The translations under genes were made by a program, and so were the position numbers. The notes under the pieces were generated by a model, which did not search any database, was not told where the DNA came from, and saw nothing but the letters and a program-made list of their open reading frames with translations. Below are positions 33,855 to 46,900 of a DNA stretch of 64,000 nt, in pieces (position 1 is the stretch's first letter; each line of letters begins with the position of its first letter). The DNA is from Luzula sylvatica (lineage: Eukaryota; Streptophyta; Magnoliopsida; Poales; Juncaceae), in contig OX326956.1 in NCBI GenBank assembly GCA_946800325.1, positions 16,161,167-16,225,166 on the forward strand, written 5' to 3'.

Positions 33855-36608
33855 ATGGCCATCGTCTCGCAAACACGAATTACCTCGCGACTAATCTCGA
33901 AACGATTCTTCCGATCATTCTCGTCTCTCACGTCCTCTCAACTAAACCTAACCACCGCGAAACTCACCGACCCGTTAACATCGCATAACGCCATCGTAGA
34001 CCTCGACAACACCGAACAGTTATTCTCTTCGGTACGAACGAGCGCTCTCTTAACGTCGTTTCTCAATTTATATGCTTTGGGAGTCGATCCATTGGTCGAA
34101 TTGGGGACGAAGGTCATGCAATCTAAAACAATAATGGAAAGCTCCGTTGGACGGGCCGTGGTGGTGGGGGCTTTGAAGAGTACAATTTACAAACACTTCG
34201 TTGCAGGAGAGACGAGCGACGAAGCAAGCTTGACGGTGCGGAACATGTGGGAGCGAATCGGGTTAGGATCCATATTGGATTATGCCGTCGAGGATGCCGA
34301 AGACGGGGAAGCGGCTCGCCGGAATTTGGAGGGGTTTGTACGGACGGTCGACATGGCCGCGACTCTCTCGCCGGGATCGGTAAGTCTGTTTTGATATGTA
34401 GGGGGGCGAAATGTTGGGATTTTTGGGGTATGATTTTGATTAAATTTTGATTGGAGAGAATTGTGGGTTTGATTGTTGGGAATGAATAACAAATTTAATA
34501 AAGGTGAAGAGATTAAGTGCCACGCAGGAGAGTGAGAGACACCATCTGACGAAGCCTTTTTTTTATTATTGATAGAAAATAGATACACAACTCAAAGGTT
34601 GCACACACAAATAAGTAGATAGATACAAAATATCAAACGATACACACTTAATAATATATGAAATATGGATACAATATTTCTTAGATAAGGGTGAGATAAT
34701 TTTCTCTACTCCTTATTCTAATTTTTCACAGAATTTTTCTCTTTTTTTTATGGAGATTTTCTCTCTAAAAACATATGAGATGGATTGCATTTATATATCA
34801 CATGCACCCTCTCAATACAACTCTTGGTTTATTTAGATACTTCTATTCTATTTAATAGACACATATTTATTTAATAGACATTCTCTTTAGACACATATTC
34901 TAAATACTTCCATTATACATAGACATTTAACATAATTATCCTAATTATCTTGTCCTTAAATTATATATAATATTATTAATTAATATATTAAAAACATTAA
35001 TTTCAATACGAAATTGTCAACAAATATGTATGAGTTTACGAGGTGACACGTTTTCAGTTTTAATTTGGGTTTTTTAAGTTTTTGTGTTTGGACGGTGGTA
35101 ATTAATTGTGGATGAAGAATCTCAGAATCTTCGTGGTGGGCGATGGAATCTCCGTGAAGATTCTGCTATGATAGTGAACAGTTATCAATATTTCTGACGA
35201 AATAATCTATAAAAATGGAAAATTTACGTACTTTTTTTCCAAACAATTATTTTCACTTAAAAATCAAATATATTAAACCCAAAAAAGTTGTATATTTTAT
35301 ATTTGGAAGAGAAAAAGAAAATGCCTGATAATTATATAAATTAAATGTTACTATAATATTTATTAGATAATAAAATTGTAAATTGATTGTGTGTCGGGAG
35401 AATTTAAAACTTTTCAGCTCGAATTGTGTCGAGTTTTCGATTTGTTCGTAGAGGGATTTTTTTTATTTTTGCACGGTTTATGCATTAGTTATATACGTCA
35501 TTTCATTTTCGACTAATCAGAATGTTCTAATTTTTGTTTCAGGCGAGTATCTGCATAAAGATTACTGCAATTTGTCCGATTCACTTGCTCGAGCGAATCA
35601 GCGATTTATTGCGGTGGAATCACAAAACACCCTCGTTCGATCTCCCTTGGAAATCTCATTCTTTTCCTATTCTCTCCGATTCGAGTCCTATGTATCTGAC
35701 ATCATCGAAACCGGAACCCCTAGCCGACGAAGAACAACGCGATTTCGAGCTAGCCCAACAAAGACTAAAAGATTTATGCGAACAATGCGCTAAATCGAAC
35801 CTAATGCTCCTAATCGATGCCGAATATGCTTCGGTCCAACCCGCAATAGACTACTTCACGTATTTGGCCACGTTACAATTCAATCGGCACGATAAACCTA
35901 TCGTGTACGGCACGGTTCAAGCCTATTTGAAAGACGCGAAGGAGAGACTCGAAAAGATGGTAAATGCGGGCGAGAAAGAGGGGGTTTGTATCGGAATAAA
36001 GTTAGTTCGAGGGGCCTATATAACAAGGGAGAAAAAAGTTGCCTTTAATTTAGGGGCTCCTTCTCCGATACACGGAAGCATAGACGAAACGCATCGATGT
36101 TATAACGAGTGCGCTTCTTTCTTGCTCGAGAAGGTTAGAAACGGATCCGGTGCCGTCGTGCTCGCTACCCATAATGTCGAATCGGGTACAATTCGATTTG
36201 AATCGATTCATCGACATTAATTTTCTTATAAATTAATTTTGAATTAACAGGAAAATTGGCCGCGGCGAAGGCAGAGAAATTGGGAATAAGAAAAGATAAC
36301 GATAAAGTACAATTCGCGCAATTAATGGGAATGGCCGATGGACTTTCGTTGGGTCTTAGAAATGCTGGGTTTCGGGTTAATAAGTATCTCCCGTTTGGCC
36401 CCGTCGATCATGTCATACCTTATCTTCTTCGAAGGGCCGAAGAGAATAAAGGTTTTCTTTCTACCTCAACTCGTGACCGAAACCTCATCAGGTACGCACA
36501 AAAATCGAATTATTTAGAAATTATATGGTACGTTAATTATATTTCGATTTAATTGACAGGGTGGAACTGATAAGGAGGCTCAGAACAGCACTACCGAAAA
36601 GGGTATAA
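33855..36608 (+). CDS. PRODH: Proline dehydrogenase, mitochondrial
   Basis: Oxidises proline to pyrroline-5-carboxylate with FAD on the inner mitochondrial membrane, the first step of proline breakdown. Coding exons are 33855-34379, 35543-36185, 36251-36491 and 36560-36608; phases agree and give 485 residues, close to Arabidopsis ProDH1 (499). The N-terminus (MAIVSQTRITSRLISKRFFR) is rich in Arg and Ser and lacks acidic residues, as expected of a mitochondrial presequence. The Pro_dh barrel follows: KITAICPIHLLERIS after the first junction, LLIDAEYASVQPAIDYF, IKLVRGAY (329-334 for LVRGAY), VLATHNVESGKLAA across intron 2, YLPFGP, and YLLRRAEEN (447-455), whose paired Arg residues bind the substrate carboxylate in PutA-type enzymes. 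Nothing essential is missing. Intron 1 is long (1163 bases); the others are under 70. It converges on the SKP1-like gene, with 295 bases between the stops. Confidence 0.95.
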
Positions 36609-36903
36609 ATGACCACAAAGATAATACAGTTGTACGGTTGGTAAATATGCCATATTCGATGATTAAAATAAGATTGTATTTAGGTGAAGAATAAATTATC
36701 TACTTCAGAAATTTCACGATTTATTTAATTAGGTCAAGATACGACATGAGTTTATAAATGTCGCGTCTTCGAAATTTCACCCACATCACAATATCATCAT
36801 GACAAAGCAAAGAAACGAAAACCTTACTGTCAAAATATTATTAGAACCCTAATCAAGAAAAAAAGAGGAATACTCACATGAGGGTAAATCAGTGCGAATA
36901 ATA

Positions 36904-37164
36904 TCAATTAAACGCCCATTTATACTGAGCATGAAGCTTCTCTTCTTCTTCGGGTGTGAAGTCGTTCGTGATGTTGAAAACTTTGCGAATCTCTTTTACG
37001 CTTTTGCCCCTGATCTTTTCAGCAGCTTTTTCTGCGCATAGATGCAGCAATCCTTTTATGTCCATGTAATTCGCAGCCTGAATAACCAAAGAATATGAAT
37101 TTAAGCCGAATTAGGTATTAAATCAATCAATTAAATCACTGAAATTTGAAAATTAAGCACAAAT

Positions 37165-37200
<36 letters not shown>

Positions 37201-37527
37201 TACAAGGTAGAGATCGTAGAGCATATCCATGGAAACATCCATAAATTGGTTTTCCCAAACCCTAATTTCCTCCTGGGATGCGGCGACCTCAGCTTGAAGA
37301 TCGACTTGTTTGGTGCAGTAATCGACGATCTTCACCAGGAGAACTCCATTGATGTTGGCGAGCGGGACGCCATCCTCTGCATTGCTATCTTCCAGTACAG
37401 TTTTCACCAGATTCGATTGGGATGCAACCTCGTCTCGCACTTCAAGGGAGAACCCATCGTTGCTCTTGAGAAGCACCATTTTCTTTTTTGAGAGTTCACA
37501 GATTGAAATTGGGGTTTCGTCCATCAT
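36904..37527 (-). CDS. SKP1: SKP1-like protein (SCF ubiquitin ligase subunit)
   Basis: Bridges cullin 1 and F-box proteins in SCF ubiquitin ligases. Two exons, 37204-37527 and 36904-37077, join in phase 0 at the conserved plant SKP1/ASK intron position ([15 protein letters not shown]) and give 165 residues. The N-terminal BTB/POZ-like part ([20 protein letters not shown]) and C-terminal Skp1 domain ([20 protein letters not shown], then YKWAFN at the end) are intact. The first ATG is doubtful: a tatata box on this strand lies within 10 bases of it (37529-37536). The ATG at 37479 gives 149 residues and an N-terminus like other family members. The intron contains a GA microsatellite (37167-37197) near its 5' end. 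Several family positions differ, so this is a divergent ASK paralogue rather than the ASK1 type. Confidence 0.92.
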
Positions 37528-39063
37528 ATATAGTTTCCAAAAGAGAATAATAACGAGAATTTTTCAAAAAGACCCTTAACTTTTTAAGAATACAAAATTA
37601 TCGTCAGCTCTTAGATTTCTCAAAAGGAATCCTACAAATGGATTGAAATTTTTTCTATCCTCTCTAGATTCAATTATTTTTAGCAAAAATACTATTATAA
37701 TTTATTTTATAATTATATTTATTCAACAAACTAATAAATAAATAATATTTTGTACTATTATATTACTTCATAATTTTATTTTATGATTTTATAAAGAATA
37801 TAACTTTATGTAATTTTTTAATATAAAATAGTAGTATTTAATAAAACAATACCTTATATATATTATAAGATAACGCATCGTAAAATATTATCACAATCAT
37901 AATATATTTTATTTGTTTATGTATATATTAATTATATTCCATAAAAAAAATATTTGATAAAACAATACCTTATATATTATAAGATAACGTATCGTAAAAT
38001 ATTATCATAATCATGATATATTTATTTGTAAAATATTTTATTTATTTATGTATTTATTAATCGTGTTTCATACAAAAATTAACACTAGTATGATGTAAAA
38101 TATAGGAGTTCTAAGAAAGTCGACAAATTGAAAGATGTTTCGATAACGAAGAGAACGAAAATGAAGAGAGAGAAAAGAACCCTACGTACTAAAGGGGGAA
38201 TAAAGAGACGAGAAAGGAAAAAAGGTTAGGAAGTGAAAAAGAACACACTCATTGGCCGAAAGCGCGGTGGGGACTGCAGATACACCGGACGCACACATAA
38301 AAATAACGAAGAGAACCTGCTAGGTTTCCTAATATAGATCATGTCCCTAGACTCGATCTATGGACCCAAAGTTTAATTAGTCATTTTTATTAAATTCTCT
38401 ATGGACTTGTTCGGCAACATAAGGAATAACGGAATAGAAAATAGTGTATATTCAACTTTATTCCAATAGCGTTCGGTAATATTAATGAAATAAGATTATT
38501 GGTTTAAAAGATATAAATAATAATTAATGAACAAACTACCATTGTTCATAATTTAACAAGCTAAGAAATTGATAACAAGTACCATGACAATAAAATGAAG
38601 ATGAATTGTTTAAATTAATTAAAACAAGTACCATCATAATAAAAAAATAACGACTCAAATTATAGTTTCATTTGAACTATTCATTGGAGGGAGAAGATAT
38701 AAAATATATATATTATAATTTAATCCACGTGAGCAAATGGGAAGGGAGAAGATATAAATATATATATTACCATTTAATCCACGTCAGCAAGGAGAGAAAT
38801 TGATAAGGGTATTTTTGTCACACAAAAAATACTTAATCTATGGAATAGCCAAATTCCATGCGTTATCTGAAATAGTCCAATTCCACTAATTTGTCTATTT
38901 ATTTTTTGTTATTCTCATCTTGTTCGACGGGAATAAGAAGGATTAAATTATTTATTCCTATATCCATTGCTATTTAATGATTGTCAAACATCATCTATGT
39001 AAAAATAATTATGCAAGTTGAATGGAAAAAAACAACACTCAGATGAGGGACCTCCCTATTCTA
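37528..39063. other. AT-rich intergenic DNA
   Basis: An AT-rich direct repeat (ataccttatatattataaga... near 37850 and 37965) is visible. Around 38400-38990 MITE-like ends occur (cttgttcggcaacataagg and cttgttcgacgggaataag, with ttccaat phrases between), but the boundaries are unclear. No gene was recognised. Confidence 0.4.
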
Positions 39064-39854
39064 TCTTATGTATAAAGTTGCAAGAATTCTTGTATTTTTA
39101 GAGCTCCACGTCATCAGGGACCTTTGTGTAAAAAAAAAAAATTAATTTATATTTTGGTCCTTTTAATTTATATTTTTGTCCTTTTTAGTTTAAAAAATTA
39201 CATTTTGGTCATTTTTATTTATATTTTGGTCCTTTTTTATTTACTTTTCGGTCCTTTTTTACATTTTTGAATTTATATTTTGGTCCTTTTTATTTATATT
39301 TTGGTCCTTTTTATTTTTAATTTACAGTTTGGTCCTTTTTATTAACATTTTGGTCTTTTTTATTTACTTTTTGGTCCTTTTTATTTTTAATTTACATTTT
39401 GGTCCTTTTTATTAACATTTTGATCCTTTTTTATTTACATTTTGGTCCTTTTTAGTTTTAATTTATATTTTGATTTTTTTTATTTACATTTTGGTCCTTT
39501 TTATTTACTTTTCGATCTTTTTTTACATTTTGATCCTTTTTTCTTATTTCACATTTTGGTCATTTTTTACATTTGGTCTTTGTTTCCTATTTTACATACA
39601 TATTAAAATTTGCGAATATGTCCTGATTATATTAATCAATTTTAGAAGCACATGAACAAATGATATTTATACAAATTATATTAGAAAATAATATCCGTGA
39701 TAGACTAATTTTATGAACATTATGCATCTATTGACATCATGATATTTGCAAATATGTCATGATTAGATTAATTTAGTTCAAACGCATGCGCTTTGATTAT
39801 ATTTAAATAATTATATAAAAAACATCCCGCGCAATTGCGTGGGGATAAAGCTAG
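39064..39854 (+). mobile_element. Non-autonomous Helitron with ggtcc array
   Basis: It begins tcttatgtataaagttgc after an A and ends at CTAG (39851-39854) followed by T, preceded by the hairpin cccgcgcaattgcgtgggg. This 3' end is almost identical to that of the Helitron at 9571-11365. About 20 cattttggtcctttttattt-type units fill 39145-39590. A motif cacgtcatcaggga near the 5' end matches cacgtcaccagggg in the other copy. It encodes no protein and is a shorter sister copy of the same family. Confidence 0.8.
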
Positions 39855-40162
39855 TTATTTGTAAAGTATCAGGGAACAGTTGAATGGAAAAAAACATCAT
39901 CTATAGCTTTCTTAAAAAAAAAATATTAAAAACAAATCAGGGAACTTTTGAAAAAATTCTCTAATAATAGTTATATATTTCCTATAGGCTATATTTGTGA
40001 AGTATCAAATTTACTATTTTAGTTTGACCCCTTTTCTGCTTACTATTATTCTGAACGAAAATTCTCAAATTTCCATTCGAGGAAATCTGGAAAGGTTCGA
40101 AGCTCCTTTTTCTGCTTACTATTTTTTTTCGTATTTTTCATGTAAGGATTTTGTTTCAAATA
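39855..40162. other. Gap between two Helitrons
   Basis: AT-rich, no gene recognised. Confidence 0.35.
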
Positions 40163-41479
40163 TCTTATATAAATCTTGGCCCAAATTTACCCAAACCCTT
40201 ATTTTGGACCCAACTTTATGCAATTTCCTTGTGCCACATCACTACTTTTTTTTTAATCATGAGATTATGATATGTGGCAAAATTTAGTCCATTGATTAAT
40301 CTTTGATTTTTTATGAACATTTTTTGTTTGTAGCCATTTGAGTGTCCATTATTTTACACTATGTTTTAATGATTTTTAGAAAGCTACATCATCATATATT
40401 AATGATGTAGACTATTATTATTGGTTACGTCCATGTTATACTAAGTTTATTCAATTATTTATTATTTCACATAAAATTACATGATCAAATGTGAATCCAA
40501 TGGAAGATGAAAAGATTATATATAAAATATTAATAACTTAATATGTAATATTATAAACATACAACATATAGTAGTATTATTTTCAGAATTTTAATTTTAA
40601 AAGTTTATCAAATATATCCGTCTTATTTTTTTCTTTATTTTGACATCCATATTAGTATAGTTCATACATATTATTTTCCATAATTTTAATTTGTAACATA
40701 TTATGTATGCAAAAAGTGTATTTGTACAAAATAAATTTTTTATTATTTCATTTACACAATAGAATTTTCAATATTAATATTTATTTTTACAAAATCATAA
40801 CTATACTAATACCATATAATACAACTATACTAATACCATATAATATTAAGTTTGTTATATTTGTGTTTCTAATAAAAGAAAATCATATTTTTTTTTTTGA
40901 AAAATAAAAGAATAAAAAAGGTTTATCCATCAAAATAATTTCTTAAATTTATAAACACTTATCAAATAATAATGTTAGTTTTAAAAATATAAAACAAAAA
41001 AAAAATCATATGATATAAAATAATTTATGTTTATGTTTATGCTAAATTAATTTTTTATATTATTTATTAAATTAGTTTCACTATTATGTTTGATATTATT
41101 TATAATTTGTATTGCATTATGTAATTAATGATATGTTACTACACATGTTGTATGATTCGTTATTTTTATATTTGATATTGTATGCAATATTGTGAGTAAC
41201 AATGAAATAATATTTGTTATGTTTTTTGTAAAATCATGTTATACCTCTTATATTATTATTATTATAAAATGTCAGTAATATAGATGTATTTAAAAAAATG
41301 AAATTTATTTTCATCATAATGTAAAATAATTGTAAAACATATATACAATCATACACAAATTAATTCAAATAATTATCTTATGAAATGAATTTATCAATAT
41401 TATCATATTTATATGAACTTTGTATTACAATGAATAACATAATTAACATTCTCGCCGCGTAACGCGAGTATGCTCCTAG
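40163..41479 (+). mobile_element. Helitron, plus orientation
   Basis: The 3' end has a hairpin (ctcgccgcgtaacgcgag), then tatgctcctag, followed by T. The last ~480 bases align with the minus-strand Helitron at 26163-26690. The best 5' candidate is tcttatataaatcttgg at 40163 after an A. A 24-base tandem duplication (ctatactaataccatataat repeated) lies at about 40800-40850. No replicase frame is present. Confidence 0.65.
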
Positions 41480-43272
41480 TAAAATACTAATTCACGGTCA
41501 ACTCATTTATTTTTAATCATAGTTAAATAAGTTAGGCCCAAAATCGTATATAACTAATTATTCATAGCCCAATTCATTTTCCACTTCTCTTTGTAAGGAC
41601 GTGTTGCTGGAGCAGTCATGTATAATACAAAAATATTTGATTCGAGGGATTTTGACATACATGATATCAGGATATGTGAAATTTATGTATTTCATTATTT
41701 ATGTATTTGATAATACATTTGACTTTTTTGATTTGTTGTATTTTGAAATCACGTATATAATTTTTTTTGTTTGATTTTGATGCAAAATTCATGATTTTAA
41801 TATTTAATTCTTTATTATATTACATTATTCTATATTATATTATATTATATTATATTATACTGTATTGTTGTATATACTATATGTTATATTATAGTACTTA
41901 ATTATAATGTTTTATATTATATTATTTATATTATATTATATTGTATTATATGATATTATATTATATATTCTTTTAAATTATATTATATTAAATTAAATTA
42001 AACGATATGATATGATATGATATTATTTTATATTATATATTATTTAATATTATATCGTATTATATTATATTATATTGTATTGTATTGTATTATATTAAAT
42101 TATATTATTTATATTATATATTGTTTTAAATTATATCATACTAAATTACATTATCTTGTATTATATTAAATTATATTATTTTCTCGTAAAATTGTATTAT
42201 GTTTGGATATTCTTATTTGCTTAAATATATATATTAAAATTTGATAAAAAATGAGCTATTTTATACCAGAACATAATATAAGCGTAAAATATATTCTCAG
42301 TTATACTTAAATTAGTTTTATAATATGTTGAGATTAATATAAGAATGAAATAATTTTATTCCATTTTAATATAATATTGTCACTATTATTATCATCATAA
42401 AAATTACCATTCGTAATAAAATGAAAAATGTAATTACCATGCTCATGATTTCTTAACGTGAAGCGGTGTTTTGCTCGTCATCTCCTCAATGATGTCTTAT
42501 CAAATGTGTAGTTTAAATAAAAAAAATCAACTTTTTGTTATTTACCTTTCATCAAAAATTCAATCAAATCTGTAATATTTTTATTTGGTCAATCAAGTTC
42601 TCTTATTTTTTTACTTTGGTCAATCGAGTCAATTTACCTTTGGTTCAGTTAGATTATTCCATCCATTAATTGATTATTGAATCGTTAAGTCGTGATGCGA
42701 TAATTTATGACATGACATATTTGATAACTGTTAACATAAATTATTTTATTTATAAATATATTGATGACATGACAACTTAATACCTCACAAATGATTGATA
42801 AAAATAATAATATACATTGTCGTGGTATCAAATATAACATGTCATAAGTTATCGAATATGTGATGTGGTCGAATTGAACCAATTAAAAAAAGATAAAATG
42901 ACTCGATTAGACTTAATTATTATCTTTTAAAAGATCAATAAACCTTTGTGCATATTTAATATACCGTTTTACTTTCCAATATAACTTTATATATATTTAA
43001 AAAATTACAGGGGGAGACCAATATGATAAAACATGAACTAAAATAGAAAAGAGCATGTGGAGAAAAAAAAGTAAACAAACACGGAAACACATCTCGTCTC
43101 AAAGGCCCAGATCGAGCCGATCAGGAGTTGAGGACCCTGGCCATCCAAATCCATAGTTTTTCTTCCTATTTCGTCAAATGGGACCCACAAGTCAGTGAGA
43201 CGTAGCCACCATTTCATTCAAAATTAGCTTTTATAAAAACACACATTTTACCCTTTCTTATTCTTACCCTCG
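41480..43272. other. AT-rich intergenic DNA with a tatat satellite
   Basis: From about 41815 to 42190 runs of the pentamer attat/tatat dominate. The rest holds no recognised gene. The last ~250 bases before 43272 become less AT-rich and include gtgggacccac-type sequence, probably the MED12 promoter. Confidence 0.5.
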
Positions 43273-43938
43273 TCTCTCTCTCTCTCTCTCTCGTCATCAC
43301 GGCAGAGTTAAAAAGAGTCAAACAAAACGCTTTGCCCTTCTCTCTCTCCTTTCGTCTCGCTACTCTGTCGATTTGCTTTTTCGTATTGTTTACCTCGCTC
43401 GACAGTTCGTATATTCTTAGGGCTTCCGAAACCCTAACCCTAATTTGCCATCGGATTCCCGCAAGGTAATCCACTTTTTTACCGATTTCATTCGTAGTGT
43501 TTAGTGACGTGGTTCTAGGGTTTTGAGCTCGTAGCTCGGGGGGTGCTGATTCGTGCTGGATTTCGGATCTGTTTGTCGAGGTTTAGGATATTCCGTTGTT
43601 TTTGGGTCTAATTGTTAGGTTTTGGTTCGTGTTTTATGCTCGGAAGTTGAGTTTTGGGTTTCAGATCAGGATTGTGTTGTACTCTTCACTTGTTTATTAG
43701 TGTTAACAATCTTTCACTCATGCCACTTCTCTAAATTTTTTTTCATTGATCTACTAATACCTTGCAGAATCGAAGGTTTTGTTTCGTTGAGTGCTTCGAT
43801 TCGAGGATATTAATTTAATCGACTACAATTAGGTGCCCATTTAGCATCGAAGAAATAATTGGAATGATCAAAATTTGCATGGATTGGAGAATCGAGATGT
43901 GAAATTCGAGGCAGTAATGCCGGTGATTTTGAGGAGAG
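43273..43938 (+). promoter_or_regulatory. MED12 5' leader with telo-box and probable leader intron
   Basis: A CT run (43273-43292) starts a leader-like region. A telo-box (aaaccctaaccctaa, 43429-43443) follows; in plants this motif is common near the start of broadly expressed genes. A leader intron is likely from 43466 (gcaag|gtaatc) to 43767 (ccttgcag), both good splice signals. No in-frame ATG precedes 43939 in the spliced leader as far as I could follow. Confidence 0.55.
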
Positions 43939-46900
43939 ATGCACAGGCACGCTTCTGCCAGCTCTAATGCTGGGATAAGTAACAATAATTCTTCTCGATC
44001 CGATTCTTCTTCTTCTTTTCAATCCTCAAATTATCCCGTTAATTCCAGGTATTTCTTCTTTTCAATCCTCAAATTGTTATCTTTTTAAACCTTTATTTAT
44101 TTATTTTTTTAAATCTCAGGAGACAATCTCAGATAGCTCCTTATAGACTAAAGTGTGATAAAGATCCCCTTAATAGCAGGTATGTATAATATTATTTAAC
44201 ATGGTAAAATTTAGAATTTGGGTTTTCAAATTTAATTTTTGTACTAGGCTTGGGCCTCCAGATTTCTACCCACAAACCCCAACTTGTCCTGAAGAAACCC
44301 TAACAAAAGAATATCTTCAATCTGGATATAAAGAGACCGTCGAAGGAATCGAGGTTTGTTGCTCCCCAATTTAATCGTATTAATAATATATCATTTTTTT
44401 GTGATTTAATTTTGTTTATAATTTGTCCTTTTGATTTGACAGGAAGCAAGAGAGATTGTATTGAGTCAAGTTGGATTATTTGCAAAGGCAGAGGTCATTG
44501 TAAAGTGCAAGGAGGTAATGAATGTCCTTTAATTATTTTTTCGTGATTTTTGTATTATAATCAAATATTTAATATGATATATATATATATTTTTTTTTCC
44601 TGTTCTCAAAGTCTATAAAGAAACGCTTTAGAGCCATCAACGAGTCTCGTGCTCAGAAACGAAAGGTAAATTCTCTCTCTCCTCTTATAAATTTTTTTGT
44701 CCTTTTGTGGTGTATATTAAATTTTGGTTTTTATATCATTCTAGGCTGGACAAGTTTATGGCGTACCGCTTTCAGGACAACTAGTTATAAAATCTGGTAT
44801 TTTCCCTGAACAAAAACCTTCGAGTGAAGATTTTCGTCGAAAATGGATCGAGGTATACTTATTTTATTAATTATTAATTATATTTAAATCTAAATTTTCC
44901 TTATTTTTACAGGCTTTATCACAACCACACAAAAAACTACGTTCATTATCAGAGCACGTTCCTCATGGTTTTCGAAGAAAATCTCTCTTCGACGTGTTAA
45001 CTCGGCACAACATACCGCTCGTAAGAGCAACATGGTTCGTCAAAGTCACGTACCTGAATCAGGTACGACCAACCAACACCGGCACGGCAAACGGCATACC
45101 GGAAAAATCCCAGTTCGTCCGTACCGAACAATGGACCAAGGACGTGGCGGAGTACATCGAGCAACTCTTAGAAGAATTCTACTCGAAAGACGGTACGATT
45201 ATTCCTCCACTAGCAAGCTCGAAAATAAAAACAGAATTGTCCTCTTCGAACGTACCGGATCCTGACGAGCCGTCCTTTCACTTCAAATGGTGGTACATGG
45301 TACGACTGGTACAGTGGCATCTCGCCGAAGGCCTTCTCTTGCCTTCTCTTCTCATCGATCGTGTCCTCGCTCAACTCCAGGTGAAAATAAAGCCCTAATT
45401 TTATTTAATTTTATTATTTTTTGTGACTTTTATGATTTTTGACTATAGGAGAAGGATTCGTTGGAGATAATAGAGCTCTTATTACCTCTAATTCTCGGCT
45501 TATTAGAACACATAGTGTCGTCACAAACATATGTACGCACATTCGTCGAAATAACGATTCGATTCCTGAACAACGCATCATCGAGCACTTCGAGCTCAAT
45601 GGACGGTACGAAACGAGCCTCGATGGCCTCTACTCTCTCCGAAATGTTGCGGTACATGATCCTCTCCGTACCAGACACTTTCGTCTCATTAGATTGCTTC
45701 CCGCTCCCCTCGTCAATCGCGCTAGATATTCACCACAGAGGGACCTCATTGAAAAATGTGATCGAATCTTCAGAGCCCGTGCAATTCGAGACTCAAGACG
45801 CGTACTTTCGGTACCTCTCATGTGGCCACGCACTGTCCTCGATTGAAAAACGAGCTTTGGAATTAGCCAAAATCGTGAATCCAAATCTTCAAGGCCGCGG
45901 ATCCGCGAAAGTGGTACAAGCGTTGGACAAGGCTCTCGTTTCTGGTAACGTGAATTTGGCGTATACTAGTTTATTCGAAGATTTATCCGATTCGTTGGTG
46001 GAGGAGCGATGGATTTCTGAGGTGAGTCCTTGTTTGCAGTCCTCGTTGATTTGGATCGGTACGGTGGAATTATCGTTGATTTGTTCGGTTTTCTTTCTTT
46101 GCGAATGGGCTACTTGTGATTATCGAGATTGCCGTACCAGTTTGCCGGCGAATACGAAGCTCACTGGGAGGAAGGATCTCTCACAGATTTACCTCGCGGT
46201 ATTGCTCTTAAAGAATAAAATGGAAGAAATTTGTAAACTCTCAAACCCTAAAAATATCAAAGTCTCTTCTTCGTTCGATAGAGCTAAGAGACAAAATGAT
46301 AGGAAAAATAAAAATGATTTGTTTGAGAGTCCTGGGCCTTTACATGACATCATCGTTTGTTGGTTAGATCAGCACGATGTCAGCAGTCCTTCCGGGTCGA
46401 AACGGGTCGATGGTTTGGTCGCAGAACTCATTTGTAACGGTATATTCTGTCCTCAAGCTTATGTGAGGCAACTCATCGTTAGCGGGTTAATGGATCGAGA
46501 TGATTTTCCTCTCGATACCGAGAAGAAAAGACGACACCACAGGATCCTCAAGCAACTTCCCAGTTCGTCCTTATCTGACGTTTTGGAGGACTCGAAAATA
46601 GCCGAATTATCAGTACTGCAAGACACCATCGCGGTGTATTCGAGCGAGAGGCGTCTCGTAATTCGCGAGATTTTGAGGGGCCAGAATGAAAAACCCAATC
46701 GAAAAGATCAGAAATCTGGAGTGAAACAAGCGGTTTTGGATCTTAAATCTTCGATATCCACATTGCTACACTTTCCAAACACCGAATCGAAGAACGAGGA
46801 GTTGAAAAAAGGAGGAACGAAGAGACCATCCAGTTCGAAACTTGAATCTAGTGACCCGAAACTAGGTTGCGAGGAATGCAGGAGAGCGAAGCGGCAAAAA

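Noticed and set aside
34380..35542. Long ProDH intron 1 as a transposon insertion
   Set aside because: No inverted ends, Helitron termini or target duplication were found, so its length alone is not evidence.
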